This document shows, piece after piece, positions 50,275 through 57,926 of a stretch of DNA of 64,000 nt. The stretch is taken from contig NZ_CP101154.1 in NCBI RefSeq assembly GCF_024298905.1, forward strand, positions 1,426,001 to 1,490,000. Direction: 5' to 3'. A program made the position numbers and the translations under genes. Positions within the stretch are counted from its first letter, which is position 1. Each line of letters starts with the position of its first letter. Below the pieces are notes generated by a model that had not been told where the DNA came from, made no database searches, and was given only the letters and a program-made list of their open reading frames with translations. This DNA is from Natronomonas marina. GTDB lineage: Archaea; Halobacteriota; Halobacteria; Halobacteriales; Haloarculaceae.

Positions 50275-50539
50275 GCGAGCGAACTCGTCCGAATCGGGTC
50301 TTGATACAATCGTCGGCACACTACCGATCCTAACGCTCGCCGGTAGCTAGAAGCAAATTCACTGTTGATCTGCAGATAGCTGGGGGCGGTCACCGACAAC
50401 TTCCGCACCGACGTGCGACACATCGTCCCTTTGTTCGAGTTCTTCAGGTACTCGATTTCTGGCCCTTCGCTTGCCCGCACTTTCACTTTCACTCCGGACT
50501 AGGCTCGCCCCTTTATTCCCGGGACGCGTCGTCTCTCGT

Positions 50540-50704
50540 ATGTCGACGAACACCCGCCGAGCGACCACGGAGCCGACGCACAACGGCGTTCTCGAGGTCA
50601 GCGAACTGCCCACCGAACGCGTCCAGCGATACGCCCTGGAAGCCGAAACCGCCTACCTCGAACGGAAGGGCGGCCGAACCTTCCTCGTCACCGACGATGT
50701 CTGA
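50540..50704 (+). CDS. Small haloarchaeal protein (54 aa), unknown
   Basis: A 54-aa frame from ATG 50540: STNTRRATTEPTHNGV then ELPTERVQRYALEAETAYLE and RKGGRTFLVTDDV. The amphipathic helix and the strand-like end look like a small DNA-binding or ribbon-type protein. Codon use is like that of its neighbours. A short G-rich patch lies upstream, but I see no clear TATA box. Confidence 0.5.
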   Translation: MSTNTRRATTEPTHNGVLEVSELPTERVQRYALEAETAYLERKGGRTFLVTDDV

Positions 50705-50784
50705 CGCACACCTGAACCCTGACGGATAGCCACCGGTTTTCTCATCGATGACCGATGACCGATACCCGATGGTGAGCGGCAAGC

Positions 50785-50812
50785 CTTTATTACGGAGAAT
50801 TGCATAATATTA
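50785..50812 (+). promoter_or_regulatory. Promoter and TAATATTA palindrome of the wHTH/MazF-like pair
   Basis: CTTTATTA at ~50785-50792 is a TATA-like box about 27 nt ahead of the ATG at 50816. The perfect 8-bp palindrome TAATATTA (50805-50812) lies just before the start and may be the operator for autoregulation. Confidence 0.5.
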
Positions 50813-50815
50813 CAC

Positions 50816-51133
50816 ATGCCAATCAGTATCGACCGTTTCGACGAGGACCCGCCCGACGCCCTCGACTTCCAGGAGGGGAGTCAGCCGTATCGGGTCCTCC
50901 AGTTCCTCGCCGAAAACGACGAGCAAGCCTTCACGCAAACGGAACTCCACGAGGCAACGGGAATCAAGCGTGGAAGCGTCGGCGCCGTTCTGTCCCGGCT
51001 CGAGGACCGCGGACTCGTCCGCCACAAGGGACGGTACTGGGCTATCGGTATCGACGACCGGCTGGCATCGTACGCGGCACAGACGAAGGCGAGTTCGGAC
51101 TCGATGTCCGACGACTACTACGGTGAAGAATGA
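50816..51133 (+). CDS. Winged-helix antitoxin-like protein
   Basis: A 105-aa MarR-like winged helix: PYRVLQFLAENDEQAFTQTE, then LHEATGIKRGSVGAVLSRLE (recognition helix) and LVRHKGRYWAIG (wing), with a flexible acidic tail ending DDYYGEE. It overlaps the next gene by 4 bp (ATGA). The coupling to a MazF-like protein makes an antitoxin/repressor role likely; most MazF partners are RHH or AbrB proteins, so a wHTH partner is less common. Confidence 0.75.
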   Translation: MPISIDRFDEDPPDALDFQEGSQPYRVLQFLAENDEQAFTQTELHEATGIKRGSVGAVLSRLEDRGLVRHKGRYWAIGIDDRLASYAAQTKASSDSMSDDYYGEE

Positions 51134-51468
51134 CGACCGTGTACGATAGGGGCGATGTAGTGAAAGGACCCGATTTGTTCGCCGATCACGACTACCGACC
51201 GTATGTATGTCTCAGCGATAGTACGCATCCGTTCAGCGACGAGGAAGCCGTTTACGCGGCAGCCACGACGACCCAACGAGACTTCGCGGTACGTATTTCC
51301 GAGAAGGACTTCAAAACCGGCGGATTGCCCCGTGAAACGTTCGTCAACCCTTGGACTGTCGTAACTATCCGGCACGCGGATATTCAGTATAGAGAAGGTG
51401 AGCTAATCCAGGGGACGACCGAAGAGATCGCATCGGAGACAGCCGGCTACCTCGGCGTTCGAAACTGA
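51130..51468 (+). CDS. PemK/MazF-like toxin
   Basis: A 112-aa SH3-like protein: YDRGDVVKGPDLF, RPYVCLSDSTHPF, then strand FAVRISEKDFKTGGLPRETF and a C-terminal VNPWTVVTIRHADIQ. This order fits the MazF/PemK family: N-terminal GDVV, middle RPxVxLS and late SWVxxxxIxxI-like patterns. The assignment is by pattern only. It would cleave mRNA. The start overlaps the wHTH gene. Confidence 0.65.
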   Translation: MTTVYDRGDVVKGPDLFADHDYRPYVCLSDSTHPFSDEEAVYAAATTTQRDFAVRISEKDFKTGGLPRETFVNPWTVVTIRHADIQYREGELIQGTTEEIASETAGYLGVRN

Positions 51469-51517
51469 GCGCTCGGGAACGCGTGCGTTTTTGGAGGGCG
51501 CCCCGAAATCGTCTTCC

Positions 51518-52216
51518 ATGCACGGACTCGTCCCGGCCGCCGGTCGCGGCACCCGCCTCCGTCCGCTCACCGACGAGCAGCCGAAGGGCCTCGTCGACGT
51601 GGGCGACAAGCCACTCCTCGAACACGTCTTCGAGACGCTCGAACCCCACGTCGAGGCCTACGTCGTTGTCATCGGCTACCGGGGCGGCCAGATACGCGAC
51701 CGCTTCGGCGAGGCCCTCGACGGTCGGCCCATCTCCTACGTCGAACAGCCCGATGCGCGCGGCCTCGCCGACGCCGTCCATCGGGCCGAATCGCTCGTCG
51801 ATGGCCCGTTTCTCCAGTTGAACGGCGACAACGTGCTCCGGGGCAACGTTGGTGAGGTGCTGGACCGACACCGGGAGCGCGAGGCGGACGCGACGCTGCT
51901 CGTCGACCGCGTCTCCGAGGAGCGGGCACGGCGCGGTGGCGTCCTCGAACTCGACGGCGACGAGGTGGTCGACCTCGTCGAGAAGCCCGCCGAGCCACCG
52001 TCTCGCCTGGCGACGACGGGCTGCTTCGCCTTCTCGCCGCGTATCTTCGAGGCCTGTCGTGCCATCGAACCCTCCGAACGCGGGGAGTACGAACTCACGG
52101 ACGCGGTGCGGTGGCTGCTGGAGCGCGACGGCACCGTCGAGACGGTCCGCTTCGGCGGCTGGCGGGTGAACGTGAACACGGCAGAAGATATCGACCGCGC
52201 GGAGGTGCGGCTGTGA
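51518..52216 (+). CDS. Sugar-phosphate nucleotidyltransferase
   Basis: A 232-aa protein of the glucose-1-phosphate thymidylyl/uridylyltransferase type. The signature GLVPAAGRGTRLRPLTDEQPKG is at the N-terminus, then LQLNGDNV (metal Asp), VEKPAEPP and a VNVNTAEDIDRAE end. It is shorter than fused bacterial versions because it has no C-terminal hexapeptide domain. It would make NDP-sugars for glycans. The ATG at 51518 starts MHGLVPAAG. Confidence 0.88.
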   Translation: MHGLVPAAGRGTRLRPLTDEQPKGLVDVGDKPLLEHVFETLEPHVEAYVVVIGYRGGQIRDRFGEALDGRPISYVEQPDARGLADAVHRAESLVDGPFLQLNGDNVLRGNVGEVLDRHREREADATLLVDRVSEERARRGGVLELDGDEVVDLVEKPAEPPSRLATTGCFAFSPRIFEACRAIEPSERGEYELTDAVRWLLERDGTVETVRFGGWRVNVNTAEDIDRAEVRL

Positions 52217-52491
52217 GCGACGATATCCAGGCCGACGCTCAGGCGCTGTACGAACACCTGGCCGCGACCGCAGAGCGCCCCGTCGAGCGGTCGGCGAGTC
52301 GCCTGCTCGGCGAGGCCGAAGCCGTCGCCGACGACATGCGGGGCTGTGAGGTTGAGGTTATCGAGCAGCGGGCAGCCGTAGTACTCGAGTTGCTGGACGA
52401 GGTCGACCAGACGGGTGACGATGTGGCGGCGAATCACGTCGCCAGTGCCAGAGAGCTGGCGGCCCATCTGGCAGGCGGCACTGCAGCCTGA
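52213..52491 (+). CDS. Small helical protein coupled to nucleotidyltransferase (92 aa)
   Basis: A 92-aa acidic, wholly helical protein from GTG 52213 (GTGA overlap with the preceding stop): DIQADAQALYEHLAATAER, then LLGEAEAVADDM and VIEQRAAVVLELLDEVDQTG. No cysteine or catalytic motif. Because it is coupled to the nucleotidyltransferase it may be an associated subunit. Family unknown. Confidence 0.65.
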   Translation: MSDDIQADAQALYEHLAATAERPVERSASRLLGEAEAVADDMRGCEVEVIEQRAAVVLELLDEVDQTGDDVAANHVASARELAAHLAGGTAA

Positions 52492-52521
52492 GCACTACGA
52501 GGGTGTCGTAGAGTTCCTAGA

Positions 52522-52995
52522 CTACGGCAAGCCATTCTGCGCGTTCACCAAGTTCTTATCACCGTTCTCGACCGCTTTCCACCACGTCTTCAGTACAGCA
52601 ATCGTGACAAGGCTAGGTGGTTGTTCAATCCCGATACAGGATTGTTGGTGTTCGCCGAGATTGCTTGGCGGATGAAAATGCCGTACTGGCGTATTGGTGG
52701 TTCCATTCGTTGCTTCGCGCCCGAACCTGAATTCCAGCCCGTCTTCCCGATAGTGGTATTTGTAGTCTCCGTTCTCCCACCACTGAATATCAAAATACCC
52801 ACCCTGCTCGTGGATTCCGGGGGTGACAGTAACCCGTGCCGCTCTGGGGGTTTCACCGTCTCGGTGTTTGAACGGTTGACCTTTCCGATACCGGAATCGG
52901 ACGTCGACAACTCCTCTGTCGAGTTGTCGGCGCATCCGCTCTACGCTCTCATCGATCGCCCCCGAATCGATCGGAGAGCCGTTCCCCATCCCCAT
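52522..52995 (-). CDS. TumE-like small protein (copy 2 of a paired module)
   Basis: A 157-aa protein with GYFDIQWWENGDYKYHYRED, then FRFGRE, RHFHPPSN and LVTIAVLKTWWKA, homologous by eye with copy 1 at 36914. Its N-terminal part (residues 20-60; RMRRQLDRGVVDVRFRYRKG) is basic and different from copy 1. The ATG overlaps the stop of the upstream winged-helix gene (TAATG, 1 bp). The pairing suggests toxin and antitoxin; the direction is unproved. Confidence 0.65.
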   Translation of the reverse strand: MGMGNGSPIDSGAIDESVERMRRQLDRGVVDVRFRYRKGQPFKHRDGETPRAARVTVTPGIHEQGGYFDIQWWENGDYKYHYREDGLEFRFGREATNGTTNTPVRHFHPPSNLGEHQQSCIGIEQPPSLVTIAVLKTWWKAVENGDKNLVNAQNGLP

Positions 52996-53675
52996 TACTG
53001 GAGCGAGGGATGGTTGCGATCGGGGGGCGTGGTCTGATCACCCGACCGTTTGTCCCTCGATTCCGTTACGGTATATGCGTGCTCTATCGCCTCTTTGAGA
53101 TGGTATGCGGCTCTGAGGTGGCTGAGTTCTCGTTCTGCTGTCCGCCAGTGTGAGATGTCGTCGAGTTCATTTCGGTCGAGTTCCGTGTCTGAAACTAGGA
53201 GCTCCTCTGGATCGTTTGCGTCATATTTGGCTTTGTACCCTGCGAGCTCTCGTTTCACTCGCTGGATTTGATCGACAAGCGTTTCGCTACCAGCGAGCTG
53301 TTTAACCTGTTTGAGGAGATGCCACTCGGGGTCTCGCTCGTACAGCTTTCCGGAGTCCGTCTGGTGACTTCTCACGGTGCCTTCTTCGGCAAGCTTGTTG
53401 AGCGTGGTTCTGGCTTTTGTTTCTGAGACCAGCGCTGTGTCTGCGACATCGCCCGCGGATTTCGGAGTCGTCGTTCTGTTGATTACCATTCGAATTCGCT
53501 CGTCCGCAGTAGTGTCTTTTTTCCACTCTGCGGCTGCGAAGTCATCGATGTCGTCGAAGTCACCATCATCAACAGTGAACGGGTCAATATCATCCACGGT
53601 TACCGGTTCGTCCGGTAGTTCCTCTTTGGTGGGGAACTCGTCGGGGCCATCAGGAGATAGTGGCTCGTCAGACAT
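52995..53675 (-). CDS. Winged-helix regulator/antitoxin-like partner (copy 2)
   Basis: About 226 aa from ATG 53675. An acidic leader (1-55; DDIDPFTVDDGDFDDIDD) precedes the winged helix EWKKDTTADERIRMVINR and VADTALVSETKARTTLNKLAEE, a coiled-coil segment VDQIQRVKRELAGYKAKY, and NDPEELLVSDTELDRNEL. The same order and the PEELLV string occur in copy 1 at 37400. I chose the start MSDEPLSPD because a TATA box stands 27-35 nt upstream. Confidence 0.75.
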   Translation of the reverse strand: MSDEPLSPDGPDEFPTKEELPDEPVTVDDIDPFTVDDGDFDDIDDFAAAEWKKDTTADERIRMVINRTTTPKSAGDVADTALVSETKARTTLNKLAEEGTVRSHQTDSGKLYERDPEWHLLKQVKQLAGSETLVDQIQRVKRELAGYKAKYDANDPEELLVSDTELDRNELDDISHWRTAERELSHLRAAYHLKEAIEHAYTVTESRDKRSGDQTTPPDRNHPSLQ

Positions 53676-53701
53676 ACACTGCGCTATGTCTTCAGCACAC
53701 A

Positions 53702-53710
53702 TATATTTTA
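53702..53710 (-). promoter_or_regulatory. TATA box of copy-2 module
   Basis: AAAATATAT (minus strand) ~31 nt ahead of the ATG at 53675. A second AATATATG stands about 19 bp further upstream, so the two could be a direct-repeat operator or an alternative promoter. Confidence 0.5.
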
Positions 53711-53928
53711 CTGGCTTGCATATATTGGATACGGGTTTTGATATCGATGGTATGAGAATGAGATACTCCATATTTCACGGTGGAATTCACCCATTTCAAT
53801 GAGTGAAACTACATCTCAGGTGCTTATCTAACGAGATCAGTCGGCAGAGTCATCTGAAAACACCTGTACTTACCGACCCGCGGCTTGCCCAGTGGGGGCA
53901 TGAAACAAATCGAAAACTCCCTCGACCG

Positions 53929-54351
53929 CTACTGGAAGCCGATACAGATCTGGTATCCTGGCGTTGGCCAGGTGACGTGTAACTCGAGGATGATTCGTTC
54001 GAACGAATCCAGTTCGTAGTTGATGTGATCAGCAAACAGTTCGCGGACGGCTGGTTTATCGTTCGTCGGAATCCGTTCCGGCAGGACCAGCGTGACTGGC
54101 TTTGCCTCGTTTATTTCCAGTTGGGCCTCCTGTCCCCAGTCGAATTCCGAGGCAAGCGTCTCTGTGAGACCCTCCTGCTGGGATTCATCTAAATCCTCCG
54201 GCATCAGGACGTACTGATATGTATCGTGAGATTCCATTGCTTGATCGCGTTCCTCACACGTTAGACTACATAGTAGCGTATCTGAATTAAATGTAATAAA
54301 ACGCCCGGAACAACAATAACATTTACCAGAGTTTATGGTCGATGTTGGCAC
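53929..54351 (-). CDS. Small CxCC...C protein, unknown function
   Basis: A 140-aa protein. The start GKCYCCSGRFITF and the following LLCSLTCEE give a Cys-rich N-terminal knuckle that could bind zinc; the rest (45-140) is acidic alpha/beta, with QEGLTETLASEFDWGQEAQ and a Tyr/Ile-rich tail. No family recognised. The gene region is AT-richer than the neighbours, which suggests acquired DNA. Confidence 0.6.
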   Translation of the reverse strand: MPTSTINSGKCYCCSGRFITFNSDTLLCSLTCEERDQAMESHDTYQYVLMPEDLDESQQEGLTETLASEFDWGQEAQLEINEAKPVTLVLPERIPTNDKPAVRELFADHINYELDSFERIILELHVTWPTPGYQICIGFQ

Positions 54352-54520
54352 TTTTTGTCCATTGTAATAGGTGCTTGTTCGTTATACTGGGGATATCTAT
54401 GTACTTGTGATATGCAGAGTCACACCCTTGGTGGCTAATCGAACGCTCCTGTCGCGTCAACCGCCTCGGGGTCAAGCCCCGTGGCATCCGCCTCGTGTCT
54501 GGTGAATCCGCGACTTTGAT

Positions 54521-55348
54521 TCACTCCGCGGCGAAGACCGACTCGGGGTCCCGACCGTCGAGGGGGCCGACCCGTTCCTCGTCGGTCGCGTACCGGTAGA
54601 GGGCGGTTCGGGCGACCATGCCGACGACCTGCGAGCCCACCAGGGCGGCCACCGCGACGAGGAAGCCGGCGGCACCGACGAGGTAGGCGGCCGCGCCGCT
54701 GCCGAAGAGGTAGGCCCACCCGACCGCGCCGATCCCGACGAGGGCGACCGGCAGGAACACGAGCCCGATACCGAGCGAGGCGGTGACGCTCTCGCCCCAC
54801 GTCTCTTTGAAAATCTCGCCGCTCTCCCGAAGCAGTGTTCGCAGACTGCCCGTCTCCTCGAGGACGATCACGGGAACGATGAAGAAGGTCAGGAGGCTCC
54901 AGGCGAGATCGAAAAGAAAGCGCGCCAGCGAGCCGAACACGCCGAAGTTTTCGTCGACGATGTACAGGACGGTCCCGAGCGTCGCGGCGGTGACCGACCA
55001 GAGGGCAATCTTCCGGCGGACGCGCCAGGCGGCCTCGAGACCCTCACGGACGGAGGGGTCCTCGCCACGGAAGTACCGGGCGGCGCAGTGGACGACGGCG
55101 GCGTTGAAGAACGTCCCGACGCTGGAGGAAACGGCGATGCCGACGAAGATGGCGGCGTACTTGAGGAGGTCGTTCATCAGGACGCTGTCGACGGCGCCGT
55201 ACCGGAGGGCGATACCGAGAACGACCGCGAAGGCGCTCCCGATCGCCAACAGGCTCAGGAGGGGGAGGAGGGCCAGACGCGGGTTCGTACGAAAGATGTC
55301 GACGCTGTCGTCGACGACGGCGAGCCCGCGTTTGAATCTGCCTGTCAT
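54521..55348 (-). CDS. DUF6159-like polytopic membrane protein
   Basis: A 275-aa protein with about six TM segments: LALLPLLSLLAIGSAFAVVL, KYAAIFVGIAVSSSVGTFF, then ALWSVTAATLGTVLYIV, ARFLFDLAWSLLTFFIVPV, TASLGIGLVFLPVALVGIG and VAAVALVGSQVVGM-type segments. Position and pattern (RTNPRLALLPLLS; VIVLEETG) match the DUF6159 haloarchaeal membrane family. It resembles the N-terminal half of the SpoIIM-like protein at 20198 in style. Role unknown. Confidence 0.78.
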   Translation of the reverse strand: MTGRFKRGLAVVDDSVDIFRTNPRLALLPLLSLLAIGSAFAVVLGIALRYGAVDSVLMNDLLKYAAIFVGIAVSSSVGTFFNAAVVHCAARYFRGEDPSVREGLEAAWRVRRKIALWSVTAATLGTVLYIVDENFGVFGSLARFLFDLAWSLLTFFIVPVIVLEETGSLRTLLRESGEIFKETWGESVTASLGIGLVFLPVALVGIGAVGWAYLFGSGAAAYLVGAAGFLVAVAALVGSQVVGMVARTALYRYATDEERVGPLDGRDPESVFAAE

Positions 55349-55391
55349 ACTCGTCTTCTTTCACTCGGCGGGACATAAACCTTCCATTCGG

Positions 55392-55664
55392 CTACGGGAT
55401 ATCAACGAGGGCACCGGCTGCGAAGCCGACGCCGAGTGCGAGCGTCGACACGAGAGCCTGTTCGGTCGTGGCCCGGAAGATGCCCGAACACATCGTGCCG
55501 AGCGCACAGCCGAACAGGAAACCGTGGACGGGGTCGGTTTCGAGCACAGCCACGCCCCGGAGAAAACCGAACTCGACCACGAGCAGTCCCGCAATCCCGA
55601 CGGCGACCAGCAGGCCGTCCCGGAGGGGCTGGCGGGCTTGTCGCTCGATAGGGATTCGTGCCAC
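55392..55664 (-). CDS. Small membrane protein (90 aa)
   Basis: A GTG-started frame with three hydrophobic segments (DGLLVAVGIAGLLVVEFG, then FLFGCALGTMCSGIF, and ALVSTLALGVGFAAGAL). An AAAATATATAC box lies ~29 nt upstream, supporting a leaderless GTG start. The C-terminal half resembles YgaP/DUF2892-like helices only loosely. Unknown role; divergent from a DUF2892 gene. Confidence 0.6.
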   Translation of the reverse strand: MARIPIERQARQPLRDGLLVAVGIAGLLVVEFGFLRGVAVLETDPVHGFLFGCALGTMCSGIFRATTEQALVSTLALGVGFAAGALVDIP

Positions 55665-55687
55665 GTTCGTGACGTTGCTTACAATCA

Positions 55688-55698
55688 GTATATATTTT
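55688..55698 (-). promoter_or_regulatory. TATA box of the 90-aa membrane protein
   Basis: AAAATATATAC on the minus strand, centre ~29 nt ahead of the GTG at 55664. Confidence 0.55.
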
Positions 55699-55809
55699 CC
55701 CAACTGAGAATCGATCCTGTTGTTGCAAACCTCTGGGACGCACGCCTGAAGTGTATTCAAATTACAATACCGCGAAATACTTATGGTCAAAACAGTCGAC
55801 ATCTGTACC

Positions 55810-56034
55810 ATGGAAACAAATGTCGGATCAGTCGACCAGGCTGTCCGTACCGTACTCGGGGCTCTGACGGGAATCGTGTCACTCGGTATTCTCACCGGTC
55901 AGATCGGGTTACCGACCGTCGTTGCTCCTGTTTTGGGTGTCGTCTCGATCATCGCGCTGTTCACTGCTGCAACGAGTTCCTGTGCCATTTATTCCGTCTT
56001 GGGCGTACGTACCTGCCCGAGGGACGCTGCCTGA
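55810..56034 (+). CDS. DUF2892 (YgaP-like) membrane protein
   Basis: A 74-aa protein from ATG 55810 (METNVGSVDQAVRTVLG). Two TM segments with GIVSLGILTGQIG and VLGVVSIIALFTAATSSCAIYSVLG, the NxGxxDxxxR start and the C-x-Y-x-x-x-G loop are typical of DUF2892. An upstream in-frame ATG at 55783 would overlap the TATA-like box AAATACTTAT, so the later start is preferred. Sulfur or redox roles are proposed for the family. Confidence 0.75.
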   Translation: METNVGSVDQAVRTVLGALTGIVSLGILTGQIGLPTVVAPVLGVVSIIALFTAATSSCAIYSVLGVRTCPRDAA

Positions 56035-56089
56035 CCGAGGGCGGCAGTCGACCGACTCATTTTTCACCGTCGCCGCCATCCGCCGTGAT

Positions 56090-57214
56090 ATGAATCGCGA
56101 GCGGCTGTGGTTGCTTCTGCCGTCGCCGGTCCGGAATCTGCCGGCCGACCTGGCCGCGGTGCTCGCACTCGTCGTTTTGACGAATCTGACCGTCTTCCTG
56201 CCGGTGGTCAACGACTCGCCCGTTCGCGTCGTCGTCGGGCTTGCCTTCGTGCTGTTCGTGCCCGGCTATGCCTTCATCGCCGCCCTCTTCCCGGAGGAAG
56301 GGACGTCGCCGGATGCTGAGGCGGCCGCCGATGAAGCGGCCTCCGAGACGAACGGTGGCGACGGCCTGCAGGATCGCGGTATCGACGGCATCGAGCGGAC
56401 TGCCCTCTCCTTTGGGCTCTCGATCGCGATCGTCCCGCTCATCGGGCTAGCGTTGAACTTCACGCCTTTCGGCATCCGATTGGTCCCGATCCTGGTCAGT
56501 ATCAGTGCCTTCACCGTCATCGCAACGGGCGTAGCGGCCCAGCGACGGTGGCAGTTGCCCGACGACGAACGGTTTCGGGTTCCGTATCGGTCGTGGCTGG
56601 GTGCCGGGAAATCCGAGCTGTTCGCGCCGGACTCGACGGCCGACGCCGCGCTGAACGTCCTGCTCGTCCTGTCGATTCTGCTGGCGACCTCGAGTGTCGT
56701 CTATGCCGTCGCCGTACCCCAACAGGGCGAACAGTTCACCGAGTTCTACGTCCTGACCGAAAACGAGACCGGTGATCTGGTCGCCGACGACTACCCCGAG
56801 GAGCTGGTTGCGGACCAGCCGCAGTCCGTCCACGTCGGCGTCGGGAACAACGAATATGAGACCGTCGAGTACACGGTGGTGGTCCAGCTGCAGGCGGTCG
56901 AAATCCGGGAACGGCAGACGCCGCTCGCCAATCAGACGCAGGTGGACGCACAGGCGAACGGGACACGGTTGGTTGTCACCGACCGTACGGAACTGGATCG
57001 TTTCTCGACGACGGTCCCACACAACGAAAGCGACATTCGCAACCGGACGCTCGTCGTCGATTCCGAGACGGCGACCCAGTTCAGCGGGTCCGACCGGCGC
57101 GTCAAGTTCCTGCTGTACCGCGACGGGGTCCCGGCCCAGCCGACGGCTGACAACGCCTACCGGGACCTGCACCTGTGGGTCGAGGTGCGAGCCGACGACC
57201 AATCGAACGCGTAA
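56090..57214 (+). CDS. DUF1616 membrane protein
   Basis: A 374-aa protein. Four TM segments in the N-terminal half (VLALVVLTNLTVFLPVV; VVVGLAFVLFVPGYAFIAAL; LSFGLSIAIVPLIGLALNF; IRLVPILVSISAFTVIA) and a fifth at ~205 (ALNVLLVLSILLATSSVV), then an extracytoplasmic beta-domain with TEFYVLTENETG. This is the DUF1616 layout. The typical PGYAF motif is present. Copy A of a 353-bp duplication begins 4 bp before its stop. Confidence 0.82.
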   Translation: MNRERLWLLLPSPVRNLPADLAAVLALVVLTNLTVFLPVVNDSPVRVVVGLAFVLFVPGYAFIAALFPEEGTSPDAEAAADEAASETNGGDGLQDRGIDGIERTALSFGLSIAIVPLIGLALNFTPFGIRLVPILVSISAFTVIATGVAAQRRWQLPDDERFRVPYRSWLGAGKSELFAPDSTADAALNVLLVLSILLATSSVVYAVAVPQQGEQFTEFYVLTENETGDLVADDYPEELVADQPQSVHVGVGNNEYETVEYTVVVQLQAVEIRERQTPLANQTQVDAQANGTRLVVTDRTELDRFSTTVPHNESDIRNRTLVVDSETATQFSGSDRRVKFLLYRDGVPAQPTADNAYRDLHLWVEVRADDQSNA

Positions 57215-57563
57215 GCGGCTGTCGAGCTTCGGTCGGCCGAAGCTGGTAACTTGCTTCGAGTAGCCAAAAACTGTGTTCTGAGGCTCGGTCAACCTGGGTC
57301 AAACGCGAGTATACACCGTCCACCCGACAGCGACGATCGCAACTATAGCGCCGATGGCTGTCGGACCGATGCCACCGGCCCCGTCGAACGACCACCCGAA
57401 ATATAGGTAGCCGACGATTGCGACGAGCGCCACAGCTGCTCCGAGAACTTTCATCGCCAGGGAGTCCGAGCTGCCAGCTCCAGGCATACGTCTCTCCACA
57501 GTTTCGATACTGAAAGAAACCTCGGATGACCCACCGGTACTCGGCTGCTGTCGTTTCTTCCAT
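57211..57563. repeat. 353-bp direct repeat, copy A
   Basis: Begins GTAAGCGGCTGTCGAGC and ends TCGTTTCTTCCAT. It matches copy B (58608-58961) with about a dozen substitutions and one indel, near 97% identity. The first bases coincide with the stop region of the DUF1616 gene. Each copy carries a small membrane-protein frame on the minus strand. Confidence 0.9.
57299..57499 (-). CDS. Small membrane protein in repeat copy A (66 aa)
   Basis: A GTG-started frame: ERRMPGAGSSDSLAMKVLG, then one long TM run AAVALVAIVGYLYFGWSFDG and a second GPTAIGAIVAIVAVGWTVY. Copy B encodes a 73-aa version with the same sequence and a few substitutions. In this copy the longer N-terminus lost its GTG (GTT). Most substitutions are silent or conservative, which suggests it is a real gene. 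Unknown function. Confidence 0.6.
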   Translation of the reverse strand: MERRMPGAGSSDSLAMKVLGAAVALVAIVGYLYFGWSFDGAGGIGPTAIGAIVAIVAVGWTVYTRV

Positions 57564-57732
57564 CCAGAAGACGGCGAAGGCGGTAGTCTGCGCTCTGTCG
57601 TGCGATTCCAGGCTCATCAGCGACCTCGGTGGTACCGGCGGGCTCGTTCTCCGCTACCGCTTCGATCACCTCTTCGTCGGTGTACTCTGGCTCGAATTGC
57701 CCGCCCTCGTTCCGTTCCCGGTCGCCACCCAT
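57451..57732 (-). CDS. Winged-helix protein, C-terminus probably disrupted at repeat junction
   Basis: A 93-aa frame whose first ~55 residues (EGGQFEPEYTDEEVIEAVAE, then GTTEVADEPGIARQSADYRL) look like the small HTH proteins common in haloarchaeal mobile elements. After RRLLDG the frame enters repeat copy A (from 57563) and the sequence no longer resembles the usual wing. It is likely a gene truncated or fused by the duplication event. Confidence 0.5.
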   Translation of the reverse strand: MGGDRERNEGGQFEPEYTDEEVIEAVAENEPAGTTEVADEPGIARQSADYRLRRLLDGRNDSSRVPVGHPRFLSVSKLWRDVCLELAARTPWR

Positions 57733-57744
57733 TGGTCAGAAAAC

Positions 57745-57772
57745 AGACTATCGGGACTTGAACCCTCTGTCT
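57745..57772 (-). other. tRNA T-arm-like fragment
   Basis: On the minus strand the string GGGTTCAAGTCCC matches the T-loop consensus (GGTTCAAxTCC) and lies inside AGAC...GTCT arms. No anticodon or acceptor arm can be built upstream, so it is not a tRNA. It may be the residue of a tRNA 3' end or an attachment site, or it is chance. Confidence 0.25.
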
Positions 57773-57815
57773 CCGAGCAGATGGCTGCCAGAAGTCAACT
57801 ACAAAAAAGCCGCGC

Positions 57816-57926
57816 TCAGGCGTCGGAGTCGTCGGAGTCGCCGGTTTCCTGCTCCACCAGATCGCGTACCCGGTCGAAGTGGCTGCTGATGCGCTCGGGC
57901 ATCGACTCGAACTCTTCGTCGCTCAC
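57816..57926 (-). CDS. Very small acidic protein (36 aa) at the end of a three-gene unit
   Basis: GTG 57926 overlaps the stop of the preceding gene (GTGA). The frame reads SDEEFESMPERISSHFDRVR then DLVEQETGDSDDSDA: one amphipathic helix with an acidic tail. An in-frame ATG at 57956 would give 46 aa. The overlap favours the GTG start. Function unknown. Confidence 0.45.
   Translation of the reverse strand: MSDEEFESMPERISSHFDRVRDLVEQETGDSDDSDA

Noticed and set aside
50359-50613. 84-aa minus-strand frame
   Set aside because: It covers the better-supported 54-aa plus gene and has no domain-like text.
57745-57772. A tRNA gene
   Set aside because: Only a T-arm-like string is present; no acceptor, D or anticodon arm can be folded.
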